From: an uncultured Acidovorax sp.
Lineage (GTDB): Bacteria > Pseudomonadota > Gammaproteobacteria > Burkholderiales > Burkholderiaceae_C
Assembly (NCBI GenBank): GCA_913774955.1
Contig: CAJYKV010000027.1
Span: 1-64,000, forward strand
DNA: 64,000 nt
Direction: 5' to 3'
Part shown: piece by piece, positions 9,243-18,378 of the stretch
How the letters are laid out: the number at the start of each line of letters is the position of its first letter
Numbering within the stretch: position 1 is the first letter of the stretch
Program-made: the position numbers and the translations under genes
Notes under the pieces: model-generated
What the model was told of the DNA's origin: nothing
What the model saw: the letters and a program-made list of their open reading frames with translations, nothing else
The model's database searches: none

Positions 9243-10385
9243 ATGGCCGAACGTGTGATTCCCCTCGTGGACCAGCGCATCGCCGCGCTGCGCCCCCGCG
9301 TGCCCGAAGGCCCCTTCGCCGGCCCCGAGGGCTGGCTGGCCGACGCGCGGGGCCGGCCGCTGCGCGACCTGCGCATCAGCGTCACCGACCGCTGCAACTT
9401 CCGCTGCAGCTACTGCATGCCCAAGGAAGTCTTCGGCAAGGACTACCCCTATCTTTCCCACGGCGACCTGCTGAGCTTCGAGGAGATCACGCGGCTGGCG
9501 TCCGTCTTCCTGGCCCATGGCGTGCGCAAGATCCGGCTCACGGGCGGCGAGCCGCTGCTGCGCCGGCATCTGGAAAACCTCGTGGAGCAGCTCGCGCGGC
9601 TGCGCACCGCCGAAGGCCGCGTGCCCGACCTGACGCTCACCACCAACGGCTCGCTGCTCGCACGCAAGGCCCGTGCACTGCGCGACGCCGGCCTGGCGCG
9701 CCTCACCGTGAGTCTCGACAGCCTGCAGGACAGCGTCTTCCGCCGCATGAACGACGTGGACTTCCCCGTGGGCGAGGTGCTGGCCGGCATCGAGGCGGCA
9801 CAGGCCGCCGGCTTCGAGCACATCAAGGTGAACATGGTGGTCAAGCGCGGCACCAACGACCACGAGATCGTGCCCATGGCGCGCCATTTCCGCGGCACGG
9901 GCATCACGCTGCGCTTCATCGAATACATGGACGTGGGCGCCACCAACGGCTGGCGCATGGACGAGGTGCTGCCCTCCGCGCAGGTCATCGAGCGCCTGCG
10001 CCGGGAACTGCCGCTGGTGCCCCTGCCGGCCACCACGCCGGGAGAGACGGCCGAACGCTGGGGCTATGCCGACGCCCAGGGCCGGCACGATCCCGCACTG
10101 GGCGAGGTGGGCACGATCAGCAGCGTCACCCGCGCCTTCTGCGGCGACTGCAGCCGCGCCCGGCTGTCGATGGAAGGCCGGCTCTACCTGTGCCTGTTCG
10201 CCACCCAGGGGTGGGACCTGCGCGCGCTGCTGCGCGGCGGCGCGGACGATGCCGACCTGGCCGCGGCGGTCGCCGGCATCTGGCAGGGCCGCACGGACCG
10301 GTATTCCGAACTGCGCGGCAGCCTGCCGCCGGACACGGATGCGACGGCGCCCCGCCGCGTCGAGATGAGCTACATCGGCGGATGA
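9243..10385 (+). CDS. moaA: GTP 3',8-cyclase MoaA (molybdenum cofactor biosynthesis)
   Basis: A radical SAM enzyme of 380 residues that converts GTP to 3',8-cyclo-H2GTP, the first step of molybdopterin synthesis. The radical SAM cluster motif CNFRCSYC lies near residues 46-53, the SAM-binding LTGGEPLLR near residue 100. The second 4Fe-4S site uses FCGDC and a later cysteine in LYLCLF. The essential C-terminal double glycine (YIGG) is intact. An ATG 18 nt upstream (9225) is possible, but the second ATG matches the usual N-terminus [10 protein letters not shown]. It heads a moaA-mobA-moeA run with tight spacing (13 bp, then a 4-nt overlap); moaC, moaD and moaE are not in this window. Confidence 0.95.
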   Translation: MAERVIPLVDQRIAALRPRVPEGPFAGPEGWLADARGRPLRDLRISVTDRCNFRCSYCMPKEVFGKDYPYLSHGDLLSFEEITRLASVFLAHGVRKIRLTGGEPLLRRHLENLVEQLARLRTAEGRVPDLTLTTNGSLLARKARALRDAGLARLTVSLDSLQDSVFRRMNDVDFPVGEVLAGIEAAQAAGFEHIKVNMVVKRGTNDHEIVPMARHFRGTGITLRFIEYMDVGATNGWRMDEVLPSAQVIERLRRELPLVPLPATTPGETAERWGYADAQGRHDPALGEVGTISSVTRAFCGDCSRARLSMEGRLYLCLFATQGWDLRALLRGGADDADLAAAVAGIWQGRTDRYSELRGSLPPDTDATAPRRVEMSYIGG

Positions 10386-10398
10386 GGCCCGCCACCCC

Positions 10399-11049
10399 AT
10401 GGTGATCGCCCCCACCGACATCGCCGGCATCGTGCTGGCAGGCGGACAGGGCTCCCGCATGGGCGGGCTGGACAAGGGCCTGCAGGATTTCCACGGCCGG
10501 CCGCTCGCGGCGCTCGCACTGGAGCGGCTGCGCCCGCAGGCCGCGCCGGGCCGCCTTTTCCTGAGCGCCAACCGCAACCAAGAGCGCTATTCCGCCTTCG
10601 GCGTGCCGGTGCTCGGCGACGCGATGCCCGGCCACCCCGGCCCGCTCGCCGGCCTGCTGGCGGGCCTGGAGCACTGCGGCACGCCCTGGCTGCTGGCCGT
10701 GCCCTGCGACACCCCCCGCTTTCCGCCCGACCTGGGTGCCCGGCTGGCCGAAGCCGCCGAGGCTGCAGGGGCGGACATCGCGATCGCCGCCGCGCCCGAT
10801 GCGCCGGATCGGTCCGGCAACCCGGCACCCGAAGCCATGCGCCTGCATCCCGCCTGCTGCCTGCTGCGCGCCGGTCTGCAGGGCGATCTTTGCACTTACC
10901 TCGCCGGCGGCGGCCGCAAGGTGTTGGCCTGGATGGAACGGCACGCCCTGGCCACGGCGGTCTTCGACCGGCCCGGGGACGATCCGCACGCGTTCCGCAA
11001 TGCCAACACGCTGGCCGAGCTGCGCCTTCTGGAAGCCGACACCGCATGA
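10399..11049 (+). CDS. mobA: Molybdenum cofactor guanylyltransferase MobA
   Basis: The 216-residue protein transfers GMP from GTP to molybdopterin, making the guanine-dinucleotide form used by DMSO-reductase-family enzymes such as nitrate reductase and formate dehydrogenase. The nucleotidyltransferase signature IVLAGGQGSRMGGLDKGL occupies residues 11-28. GHPGPLAGLLAGLE near residue 78 and a PCDTPRFP metal-site segment near 101 follow. Its length is normal. It starts 13 bp after moaA and its stop overlaps the moeA start (ATGA), so the three should be cotranscribed and translationally coupled. Confidence 0.94.
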   Translation: MVIAPTDIAGIVLAGGQGSRMGGLDKGLQDFHGRPLAALALERLRPQAAPGRLFLSANRNQERYSAFGVPVLGDAMPGHPGPLAGLLAGLEHCGTPWLLAVPCDTPRFPPDLGARLAEAAEAAGADIAIAAAPDAPDRSGNPAPEAMRLHPACCLLRAGLQGDLCTYLAGGGRKVLAWMERHALATAVFDRPGDDPHAFRNANTLAELRLLEADTA

Positions 11050-12446
11050 GCCACCCGAATCCGCTCGCCGCAGATGCCACGCCTGCGGCGCCCTCTTCCG
11101 TCCCTCCGCCCTCTGGTCCGCTCGAACGGCAGGCGCGCGAGGCCCCGGCATCCGGCACCGCTTCCGGGTACGACCTTCCGGTGGACGCCATCCACGCGCG
11201 GCTCGGCGCCCTCGCGGTGCCCGTGCGCGGGGTGGAAGAGGTCGCCATCTTCGCCGCGCTCGACCGCGTGCTGGCCGAAGACGTGGTCTCGCCCATGGAC
11301 GTGCCCCCGCACGACAACTCCGCCATGGACGGCTTCGCCTTCGACGGAGCCGCCCTGGCTGCGGGCCGGCCGCTGCGCCTGCAGGTGGCCGGCACCGTGC
11401 TCGCCGGCCACCGCTGGCCCGGCACGCTCGGTCCCGGCCAGTGCCTGCGCATCATGACCGGCGCGGTGATGCCCGCCGGAGCCGACACGGTCGTGCCCCA
11501 GGAAGCCGCGGCATGCCACCGCGCCGACGACGGCACCGAGACCGTCGGCATTCCGCCGGGCACCGTACGACCGGGCGACCACCGCCGCCGCGCGGGAGAA
11601 GATCTGGCCCGTGGGCGCACCGCCCTCGCCCGCGGCAGCCGGCTCACGCCGGCCGCACTCGGGCTGATCGCGAGCCTGGGGCAGGCCAGGGTGCCGGTGT
11701 TCCGCCGCCTGCGCGTGGCGTTTTTCTCGACCGGCGACGAAATACTCAGCCTGGGCATGCCCTGGCGGGAGGGCGCGGTGTACGACAGCAACCGCTACAC
11801 GCTCTTCGGCCTGCTGGCCCGCACGGGCGTGGAGCCGATCGACCTGGGCGCCGTGCCGGACGAGCCGCAGGCTTTGGAGGCCGCGCTGCGCACGGCGGCC
11901 GGGCGGGCCGATGCCATCGTCACCAGTGGCGGCGTGAGCGCGGGCGCGGCCGACCACACGCGCACGCTGCTGGACCGCCTGGGCAGCGTGGAATTCTGGC
12001 GCGTGGCCATGCGGCCGGGCCGCCCCATGGCGGCCGGGCGCATCCCGCGCCCAGGGGCGGCCGGCGGCAGCCATGCGGAGACGGATGCGGAACCGGCCGT
12101 GCTGTTCGCCCTGCCCGGCAATCCGGTCGCGGCGATGGTTGCATTCCTCGTTTTCGTGCGGCCGGTGCTCTGGCGCATGATGGGCCGCCGGCACACGCCC
12201 GCGCCCGCGCTGCGCGCCCTCGCGGCCGAGCCGCTCCACAAGCGTCCCGGGCGCACGGAATACCAGCGCGGCGTGGTCTTCCAGGAGGCGGACGGCAGCC
12301 TGCATGTGCGCACCACCGGCCCGCAGGGCTCGGGCCTGCTGAGCTCGATGGTGCAGGCCGACGGGCTCATCGTGCTGCCGCACGCCAGCGGCCCCGTGGC
12401 GGTGGGGGATCCCGTGGAGGTGCTGCTGTTTGACGGCATGCTCTGA
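11046..12446 (+). CDS. moeA: Molybdopterin molybdenumtransferase MoeA
   Basis: A 466-residue protein that inserts molybdate into adenylylated molybdopterin. The core begins about residue 40 (YDLPVDAIHARL) after a proline/alanine-rich leader that is longer than in E. coli MoeA. Visible motifs are VPPHDNSAMDGFAF near residue 88, the RIMTGAVMPAGADTVVPQE segment near 138, and the C-terminal MoaB-like GDEI and SGGVSAGAADH stretches (near 233 and 297). LPGNPVAAMVAFLVFVRP follows at about residue 356. The start overlaps the mobA stop by four bases. A short insertion (RPGAAGGSHAETDAE, about 338-352) precedes the last motif and looks like a loop extension. Confidence 0.94.
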   Translation: MSHPNPLAADATPAAPSSVPPPSGPLERQAREAPASGTASGYDLPVDAIHARLGALAVPVRGVEEVAIFAALDRVLAEDVVSPMDVPPHDNSAMDGFAFDGAALAAGRPLRLQVAGTVLAGHRWPGTLGPGQCLRIMTGAVMPAGADTVVPQEAAACHRADDGTETVGIPPGTVRPGDHRRRAGEDLARGRTALARGSRLTPAALGLIASLGQARVPVFRRLRVAFFSTGDEILSLGMPWREGAVYDSNRYTLFGLLARTGVEPIDLGAVPDEPQALEAALRTAAGRADAIVTSGGVSAGAADHTRTLLDRLGSVEFWRVAMRPGRPMAAGRIPRPGAAGGSHAETDAEPAVLFALPGNPVAAMVAFLVFVRPVLWRMMGRRHTPAPALRALAAEPLHKRPGRTEYQRGVVFQEADGSLHVRTTGPQGSGLLSSMVQADGLIVLPHASGPVAVGDPVEVLLFDGML

Positions 12447-12507
12447 CACGCCGGGGCGCAGGCCGGGCGTACCCTGGCGGCATCGTCCATCGACCGGAAA
12501 GACACGC

Positions 12508-12861
12508 ATGACCTACACCGCCCAGCACCTCGCCGAATCCCCCACCCGGGAGGACATCGACCGCCTGCAGGGTGCCGCCGTCCTGGAATTCGGCACGCCC
12601 TGGTGCGGCTACTGCCAGCGCGCCCAGCCACTGATCGAAAACGCCCTGAAAGACCACGACCAGGTGCAGCACATCAAGGTCGAAGACGGTCCGGGCCGAC
12701 CGCTCGGCCGCAGTTTCGGCGTCAAGCTCTGGCCCACCCTGGTCTTCCTGCGCGACGGCAAGGAGATCGACCGGGTCGTGCGCCCGACCGACGCCACCGT
12801 GCTGGCTCCGCCGATGCAGGCGATCGCCCACGCGCCGGCCATCAGCATCGGCCCGGCCTGA
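12508..12861 (+). CDS. Thioredoxin-family protein
   Basis: A 117-residue single-domain thioredoxin-fold protein with a redox motif FGTPWCGYCQRAQP near residues 28-41 and the cis-proline region KLWPTLVFLRDGKEI near 74. The CGYC motif, unlike the CGPC of TrxA, suggests a specialised thiol exchanger. No signal peptide is seen, so it is probably cytoplasmic. The frame is open 26 codons further upstream, but the ATG at 12508 gives the expected N-terminus and follows a weak GGAAAGA. It lies 61 bp after moeA, so it may be the last gene of that operon. A role in handling cofactor sulfur or molybdoenzyme thiols would be speculation. Confidence 0.88.
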   Translation: MTYTAQHLAESPTREDIDRLQGAAVLEFGTPWCGYCQRAQPLIENALKDHDQVQHIKVEDGPGRPLGRSFGVKLWPTLVFLRDGKEIDRVVRPTDATVLAPPMQAIAHAPAISIGPA

Positions 12862-12903
12862 CGTACCGGCCCCCCCGAAATCCCACTGCGCCCCGGCTGC
12901 GCG

Positions 12904-13353
12904 TCAGCCGCGCCCCAGGGCCTTGTCCACGCCCTTGTTGGCCAGCGCATCCGCGCGCTCGTTCCCCGGATCGCCGGCATGGCCCTTCACCCAGCGCCAA
13001 TCGATCACGTGCCCGCTGCCGGCCACGAGGTCGTCCAGCCGCTTCCACAGCTCCACGTTCTTCACCGGCTGGCCCGACGCGGTGCGCCAGCCCTTGCGCT
13101 TCCAGCCCTGGATCCACTCGGTGATGCCCTTGCGCACGTACTGGCTGTCCAGGTAGAGCGTCACCGCGCAGGGCCGCTTGAGCGCCGCCAGAGCCTCGAT
13201 CACCGCGAGCAGCTCCATGCGGTTGTTGGTGGTCCCGAGCTCCCCGCCGAACAGTTCCTTCTCCAGCGCTCCCGAGCGCAATATCGCCCCCCAGCCGCCG
13301 GGCCCCGGGTTTCCCTTGCAGGCGCCGTCGGTGTAGATCACAACCTCGTTCAA
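12904..13353 (-). CDS. rnhA: Ribonuclease HI
   Basis: A 149-residue RNase HI that cleaves the RNA strand of RNA:DNA hybrids (R-loops, primer remnants). The catalytic set is intact: Asp in [17 protein letters not shown], Glu in [13 protein letters not shown], Asp in LYLDSQYV and Asp in [11 protein letters not shown]. The [12 protein letters not shown] basic protrusion is also present. I take a TTG at 13353 as start because it gives the canonical (M)[10 protein letters not shown]-terminus and has GCGAGAAAG just upstream; no ATG is positioned there. The neighbours rnhA, YafS-like methyltransferase and gloB match the E. coli gloB-yafS-rnhA order; dnaQ, next in E. coli, is absent here. Confidence 0.94.
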   Translation of the reverse strand: MNEVVIYTDGACKGNPGPGGWGAILRSGALEKELFGGELGTTNNRMELLAVIEALAALKRPCAVTLYLDSQYVRKGITEWIQGWKRKGWRTASGQPVKNVELWKRLDDLVAGSGHVIDWRWVKGHAGDPGNERADALANKGVDKALGRG

Positions 13354-13445
13354 AACTTTCTCGCTTCCTGTTGAATGGGGGCGCGGCCCGCCCGCCCCTG
13401 CGGGCGCGTCGCCGCATCCTGTCGTTTCCGTTGTCGCCTTCGTCT

Positions 13446-14336
13446 TCATCGCCCGCGGCGCGGTGGCTCGCCGATCCCGCCCGGCACGGGCATCCTCGGA
13501 GCCACGGCCACGGATGCGGCACGCCCCTGCGGGGCCTGCCCCGTGCGCCAGGAGGGCTCGAGCAGGCGCATTCCGTGCACGCGCTTGACGGCCACCACCA
13601 TGTAGGCGGCCCCGAGTATCGGCCACCAGCGGGCCCCCACCGCATCCACCCATTCATAGCGCTGCAGCCAGCGCGTGCTGCGCACGGCGGGCCGGTAGGC
13701 GCCGAAGCTGATGGTCTCGATCTCGAAATTCAGCAGCCGCAGCCAGTCGCGCAGCCGCCAGTGGCCTATGAACTCGCCCACGTCCGGAAGGTAGAGCCGC
13801 CCGCCGCCGCCCAGGCGCTGGTAGAGCCGCACCCGCCGCTGGCGCAGGCCCCAGAGGCTGACGGGATTGAGCCCGCTCACCACCAGCCGTCCCTCGGGCA
13901 TGAGCACGCGGTGCACTTCGCGCAGCGCCGCATGCGGATCCACGCTCAGCTCCAGCGCATGGGGCAGCAGCACCAGATCGAGGCTGTTCTCGGGAAACGG
14001 CAGCGCGACCGGATCGGTCAGCAGCGCGGCGCGCAGCGGTGCCTCCGCGGCCTGGGCACCGCCAGGCTCGTCGCCCTCGGCATGGTGCGCCGTGGAGGGC
14101 ACTTCGCTGGCTGGCGGCGGCGGCCACAGCAGCGCCTCGGCCGCGCCGAGCGCCAGCCAGCGGTGCGGCATGCGGTTCGCGCGCAGGCCCTGCAGGCCGG
14201 GCATGCCGAGCTGCAGGGCGTGGTAGCCGAACACGTCGGCGACCATTTCGTCATAGCGCTCCTGCTCCCACGCCAGCAGGTATCGGCCGGGCGGTGAGTC
14301 GAACCAATGGTGCAAACCTATAATTTCGTCGCTCAT
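13446..14336 (-). CDS. SAM-dependent methyltransferase, YafS-like
   Basis: A 296-residue class I SAM-dependent methyltransferase-like protein. The N-terminal part ([33 protein letters not shown]) is the typical start of the YafS-like group found beside gloB. A methyltransferase core then follows, with [48 protein letters not shown] split over roughly residues 114-165. The classical glycine-rich SAM motif is poorly preserved, with a proline/alanine-rich insert at about residues 70-95 instead. Its substrate is unknown. Its start codon overlaps the divergent gloB start by two bases, so any promoter must lie inside gloB. The last ~40 residues are basic and low-complexity. Confidence 0.82.
   Translation of the reverse strand: MSDEIIGLHHWFDSPPGRYLLAWEQERYDEMVADVFGYHALQLGMPGLQGLRANRMPHRWLALGAAEALLWPPPPASEVPSTAHHAEGDEPGGAQAAEAPLRAALLTDPVALPFPENSLDLVLLPHALELSVDPHAALREVHRVLMPEGRLVVSGLNPVSLWGLRQRRVRLYQRLGGGGRLYLPDVGEFIGHWRLRDWLRLLNFEIETISFGAYRPAVRSTRWLQRYEWVDAVGARWWPILGAAYMVVAVKRVHGMRLLEPSWRTGQAPQGRAASVAVAPRMPVPGGIGEPPRRGR
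14319..14324 (+). promoter_or_regulatory. Consensus TATAAT -10 element just before gloB
   Basis: A perfect TATAAT lies ten bases upstream of the gloB ATG, inside the first codons of the divergent methyltransferase gene. Transcription would start about 14331, leaving a leader of only a few bases. The -35 is weak (GTGAGT, 19 bp spacing). No ribosome-binding site could fit in so short a leader. Confidence 0.5.
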
Positions 14337-15117
14337 GAACTTGCTGCCGCTGCCCGCTTTCACCGACAACTACATCTGGATGCTGCACGACGGGCATCGC
14401 GCCGCCGTGGTCGACCCGGGGGAAGCCGGGCCGGTGCTGCAGGCCCTGCAGCGCCACGGCCTGGTGCTGGAGGCGATTCTAGTCACGCACCACCACGGCG
14501 ATCATGTCGGCGGCGTGGCGGCGCTGCGCGAGGCCACCGGCGCCACCGTCTGGGGCCCGGCGCGCGAGACCATCCCTGAACCCCTGCACCGGTTGTCCGA
14601 TGGAGACACGGTCGAGGTGCTGGGCCTGCGCTTTTCCGTCATCGACGTGCCGGGGCATACGGCCGGGCACATTGCCTTCCACGGGGCCGACGCGCCCGGC
14701 GGGCCGCTGCTCTTCTGTGGCGACACGCTGTTCTCCGGCGGCTGCGGCCGCCTGTTCGAGGGCACGCCCGCCCAGATGCAGCACTCGCTCGACCGTCTCG
14801 CGGCCCTGCCCGCCGATACCCGGGTGTGCTGCGCGCACGAATACACACTTTCGAACCTCGCTTTCGCCCGCGCCGTGGAACCTGCCAACGCGGCGCTGGT
14901 CCAGTACAGCCGGGACTGCGAGGCGCGCCGTGCAGCGGGGCAGCCCACCCTGCCGTCGCGCCTGGACACCGAGCATGCCGTGAACCCGTTCCTGCGCACG
15001 CGGGAGCCCGGCGTGGCCCGTGCCGCGCAGGCTTTCGACCCGCGCACCGATGCGGCCGACCCGGTGGCGGTGCTGGCCGCGCTGCGCGCCTGGAAAAACG
15101 ACTTCCGACCGAACTGA
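14335..15117 (+). CDS. gloB: Hydroxyacylglutathione hydrolase (glyoxalase II)
   Basis: The 260-residue cytoplasmic metallohydrolase splits S-lactoylglutathione to D-lactate and glutathione, the second step of methylglyoxal detoxification. The binuclear metal motif [10 protein letters not shown] is at residues 51-60, the bridging ligands are in [11 protein letters not shown] near 108-118 and [13 protein letters not shown] near 130-142, and CAHEYT follows near 165. Length and the N-terminus [15 protein letters not shown] match the family, supporting the ATG at 14335 even though it shares bases with the divergent start codon. Five bases after its stop the lytic transglycosylase gene begins, so the two are probably cotranscribed. 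Confidence 0.95.
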   Translation: MNLLPLPAFTDNYIWMLHDGHRAAVVDPGEAGPVLQALQRHGLVLEAILVTHHHGDHVGGVAALREATGATVWGPARETIPEPLHRLSDGDTVEVLGLRFSVIDVPGHTAGHIAFHGADAPGGPLLFCGDTLFSGGCGRLFEGTPAQMQHSLDRLAALPADTRVCCAHEYTLSNLAFARAVEPANAALVQYSRDCEARRAAGQPTLPSRLDTEHAVNPFLRTREPGVARAAQAFDPRTDAADPVAVLAALRAWKNDFRPN

Positions 15118-15122
15118 CCTTC

Positions 15123-16667
15123 ATGAAACTCCTGCATATCCTGGGCCTCGTGAGCGTGCTCTGGCTCACCGGCTGCGCGGCGCCCGGCTCCGCCAACAAA
15201 GACTCCGCCTCCGGTCTGCCTTCGACGGACGGCGCGGTGGGCACGGCGTCCGTCGGCACGGCGCCGCCCCTGCGTCCGATCCGGGCCGCCAACGCCAGCC
15301 ACGTCGGCGTGGCCTCGCTCGCGGCGCCGACCGATCTCTGGGACCGCATCCGCCGCGGCTTCGCCATGCCCGACCTCGACCAGGATCTGGTGCGCGACCG
15401 CGAGCTCTGGTATGCGAGCCGGCCCGACTACATGCAGCGCATGACCGAGCGCTCCAGCAAGTACCTCTTCCACATCGTCGAGGAGCTGGAACTGCGTGGC
15501 ATGCCCACCGAGCTGGCACTGCTGCCCTACATCGAGAGCGCCTTCAACCCCATGGCGGTCTCCAGCGCCAAGGCCGTGGGCATGTGGCAGTTCATGCCCG
15601 CCACGGGCAGCGACTACCAGCTCAAGCAGAACGCGTTCCGCGACGACCGCCGCGACGTGCTGGCCTCCACCCGCGCCGCGCTCGACTACCTGCAGCGGCT
15701 CTACGGCATGTTCGGGGACTGGCACCTGGCCCTGGCCGCCTACAACTGGGGCGAAGGCAACGTGGGCCGCGCGATCGCCCGCAACCAGAAGCAGGGCCTG
15801 GGCACCAGCTACACCGACCTGAACATGCCCGCGGAAACGCGCATGTACGTGCCCAAGCTGCAGGCGGTGAAAAACATCGTCGCGCACCCGGAACGGTTCA
15901 ACACCGAGCTGCCGCTGATCGAGAACCACCCCTACTTCCAGTCGGTGGACATCACGCGCGACATCGACGTCTCGCTGGTGGCGAGCCTCGCGGGCGTGCG
16001 CGAGCAGGATTTCCGAGAGCTGAACCCCTCGCTGCACAAGCCGATCATCCTGGCGGCCGGCATGCCGCAGATCCTGCTGCCCTGGGACAACGCCCAGGTG
16101 TTCCGCAAGAATCTGGAGGCCTACACGGAAGGCCAGTACGCCAGCTGGACGGTGTGGAGCGTGCCGACCACGATGAGCGTCTCGGCCGCGGCCCAGCGCG
16201 TGGGCATGAACGAGGCGGACCTGCGCAGCGTCAACCAGATTCCGCCGCGCATGCTCATCAAGGCCGGATCGGCGCTGATGGTGCCGCGCGGCAACGCCAT
16301 CCAGGCCGACGTGCCCGGCCAGCTGGCCGACAACGGGCAGGTCGCGTTCACGCCCGAGATCGTCACGCGCCGCACCACGGTGCGCGCCGGCAAGCGCGAC
16401 TCCGTGGCCACCATCGCGCGGCGCTACAAGGTCACCACGGCCGACATCGCGACCTGGAACGACGTCAAATCGACGGCCTCCTTCAAGGCGGGCGAGTCGG
16501 TGGTGGTCTACCTGCCGGTGCGTGCGTCCTCGGGTGCCTCGGCTGCGCCGGCCCGCAGCAGCACCGGCCGGCAGGCCGTTGCCAGCAAGGGCACGCCCCG
16601 CAAGGCGGCCGCGCCCGCCGCCACCTCCCGCAAGGGCGGCACGCCTTCGCGCGTCAAGAAGCGCTGA
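15123..16667 (+). CDS. mltD: Membrane-bound lytic murein transglycosylase D-like lipoprotein with LysM domains
   Basis: A 514-residue periplasmic lipoprotein that cleaves the glycan strand of peptidoglycan to 1,6-anhydro products. The signal peptide ends in a lipobox LTGC (Cys18), giving an outer-membrane lipoprotein. The SLT catalytic domain spans about residues 115-235, with the catalytic Glu in LLPYIESAFNP, GMWQFMPATG, and AYNWGEGNVGRAI. Two LysM-like peptidoglycan-binding repeats follow at about 340-390 and 415-465. The tail (about 470-514) is rich in Ala/Ser/Lys and looks disordered. The gene begins 5 bp after gloB, an arrangement common in this group. Confidence 0.93.
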   Translation: MKLLHILGLVSVLWLTGCAAPGSANKDSASGLPSTDGAVGTASVGTAPPLRPIRAANASHVGVASLAAPTDLWDRIRRGFAMPDLDQDLVRDRELWYASRPDYMQRMTERSSKYLFHIVEELELRGMPTELALLPYIESAFNPMAVSSAKAVGMWQFMPATGSDYQLKQNAFRDDRRDVLASTRAALDYLQRLYGMFGDWHLALAAYNWGEGNVGRAIARNQKQGLGTSYTDLNMPAETRMYVPKLQAVKNIVAHPERFNTELPLIENHPYFQSVDITRDIDVSLVASLAGVREQDFRELNPSLHKPIILAAGMPQILLPWDNAQVFRKNLEAYTEGQYASWTVWSVPTTMSVSAAAQRVGMNEADLRSVNQIPPRMLIKAGSALMVPRGNAIQADVPGQLADNGQVAFTPEIVTRRTTVRAGKRDSVATIARRYKVTTADIATWNDVKSTASFKAGESVVVYLPVRASSGASAAPARSSTGRQAVASKGTPRKAAAPAATSRKGGTPSRVKKR

Positions 16668-16767
16668 GGCAGCCAGGGCCAGGTCGGCACCCCGCTCGAG
16701 CGCCCATGCCGCGGCCCCAGCGGGCCTGTCCGCGCCGGCCTGGCCGTTGGCGCCTGGCGGCCCGCCG

Positions 16768-16920
16768 TCAGATCCTCAGGTTGTGCATGCCCACCAGCCC
16801 GAGCACGCCGATCAGGATCAGATAGAGCGCCACGATGTAGTTGAGCAGGCGGGGCATCACGAGGATGAGGATGCCGGCGATCAGGGCCACGAGCGGGCCG
16901 ATGCTGAGGTTCAGCGTCAT
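16768..16920 (-). CDS. Small DUF3096 membrane protein
   Basis: A 50-residue, very hydrophobic protein with two predicted membrane helices (GPLVALIAGILILVMP and LLNYIVALYLILIGVLGLVG), matching the DUF3096 family of tiny bacterial membrane proteins of unknown function. The start at ATG 16920 leaves MTLNLSIGPLV as the N-terminus; a longer frame upstream adds 14 unconserved residues and was not used. It stands alone between the lytic transglycosylase gene (convergent) and the binding-protein gene (same strand, 165 bp away). Confidence 0.8.
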   Translation of the reverse strand: MTLNLSIGPLVALIAGILILVMPRLLNYIVALYLILIGVLGLVGMHNLRI

Positions 16921-17085
16921 GGAGTAACGTCCTTGGGAACGGGGGTGGTCGGCTGCGGGCACGCCGCCGCACGCGCGGCCGGCCGCCGCCCGGGTGCCGT
17001 TTGCCGGGCAGTGGCGCGAATCTAACGCCGTGCCGTGGCCGCCCCGTGTCGGACCATGGCGCCACTTGGGGCCGCGCGGCGCGGT

Positions 17086-18147
17086 TCAGGCGTTGAACTT
17101 GGCCTTGGCCCGCCGGGCGTACTCGTTCGTGAAGGTGCGCGACAGGTCGACGCGCGACGCCGCCCATTCCGGGCGCAGCCGCGTGAGCGCGCGCAGGGCC
17201 GTGGCGGGGCCGTCGTCGGGCATGAGGCCGTCGGGAGAGAACGTGTCGCGCACCTTGTGGAAGGCCGCGAGGTAGGCGCTGCGGTCGCCCAGCATGTGCT
17301 CCGGCGGCACCACCCGCATGAGATCGGCCGCGCTGGCCGTCTGCAGCCATTTGAGCGCGTGCACCATGGCGTTCACCATCGCCTGGCACGCGGCCGGCTG
17401 CTGCTGCACGAAGCTGCGCGGCGCGTAGAGGCTCGACGCCGGCATGGCACCGCCGAAAACCTCCTGCGCGGCCTTCAGGGTGCGGGTATCGCACAGCAGC
17501 CGCACTTCGCCGCGCTGCTCGAGCACGCTCACCACCGGATCGGCGTGGCAGAGCGCATGCACGCGGCCCTGCCGCAGCGCCGCCAGCGCGCCGTCGCCCG
17601 CAGCTCCCACGCCGACGAACGACACGCCTTCGAGCGAGCCCCCATCCTGCAGCAGTGCGAGCTGCGCCAGCACGTGCGTGGACGAGCCGGGTGAAGTGAC
17701 CCCCACGCGCAGGCCCTTGAAGCTCTGCACGCTGCGCACGGGCCAGTTGCGCGCCGAGGCCACGAAGGCCAGCTGGGGCGCCCGGCCCTGCAGCACCAGG
17801 GCGCAGTGATTCTGCCCTTGCAACTGCAGGCGCAGCGTATGGTCGTAGCCGCCGCAGCACATGTCCGCGGCCCCCTGCTCCACCGCCTGCAGCGCGAGCG
17901 CGCCACCGGCATGGTCCTGCACCGCCACGTCCAGCCCTTCCGCCCTGAAGAAATCGAGTTGCCGGGCGATGGTGAGCGGCAGGTGGTAGAGCAGCCCGGC
18001 GCCGCCCACGGCCACCCGCACCCGCCCCTGCGAGGCTGCGCTGAAGGGCGGCACCAGCGCATGCGCGTGCCCGCCCGCCAGACCGGCCAGCGGCAGGGAG
18101 AGGGCCAGCGCGCCGAAGCGGCGGCGATCGGGAGAATGCGACATCAT
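17086..18147 (-). CDS. NMT1/THI5-like ABC transporter substrate-binding protein (orphan)
   Basis: A 353-residue periplasmic solute-binding protein of the NMT1/THI5-like (SsuA/TauA) type. It begins with an export signal, SPDRRRFGALALSLPLAGLAGGHAHA, whose RRRFG pair resembles a Tat motif, then the mature domain RVRVAVGGAGLLYHLPLTIARQLDFFRAEGLDV. GVTSPGSSTHVLAQLAL near residue 150 is the typical ligand-hinge segment. Related proteins bind sulfonates, nitrate, pyrimidine precursors or similar small anions. The permease and ATPase usually found beside such genes are absent here, so the ligand and the transporter served are unknown. Confidence 0.88.
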   Translation of the reverse strand: MMSHSPDRRRFGALALSLPLAGLAGGHAHALVPPFSAASQGRVRVAVGGAGLLYHLPLTIARQLDFFRAEGLDVAVQDHAGGALALQAVEQGAADMCCGGYDHTLRLQLQGQNHCALVLQGRAPQLAFVASARNWPVRSVQSFKGLRVGVTSPGSSTHVLAQLALLQDGGSLEGVSFVGVGAAGDGALAALRQGRVHALCHADPVVSVLEQRGEVRLLCDTRTLKAAQEVFGGAMPASSLYAPRSFVQQQPAACQAMVNAMVHALKWLQTASAADLMRVVPPEHMLGDRSAYLAAFHKVRDTFSPDGLMPDDGPATALRALTRLRPEWAASRVDLSRTFTNEYARRAKAKFNA

Positions 18148-18378
18148 GGAAAAAAGGCGCGGCTCATGCTGCAGTGCAGCAATCGTGCCTCAAAAGGCCT
18201 GCGGAGGGACCGGGGAAAATCCCTGTAAACCGGATGGGAAAGTGTCTTGCCGCTCCGTGGCCTGCCGAGCGGATCACAGAACCCCGCAGAGCAGCCCAGG
18301 CGGGGCGCTGCACGGCAGGCAGTACGGCGGGTACGACAAGACCGGGTAACGGCGCTGGAAGGCTTCTGTGGGCTGCTG

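Noticed and set aside
18148-18378. Possible small genes or RNA in the 231-bp gap before the binding-protein gene
   Set aside because: Short open frames are present but lack ribosome-binding sites and conserved features; no RNA-like structure was recognised.
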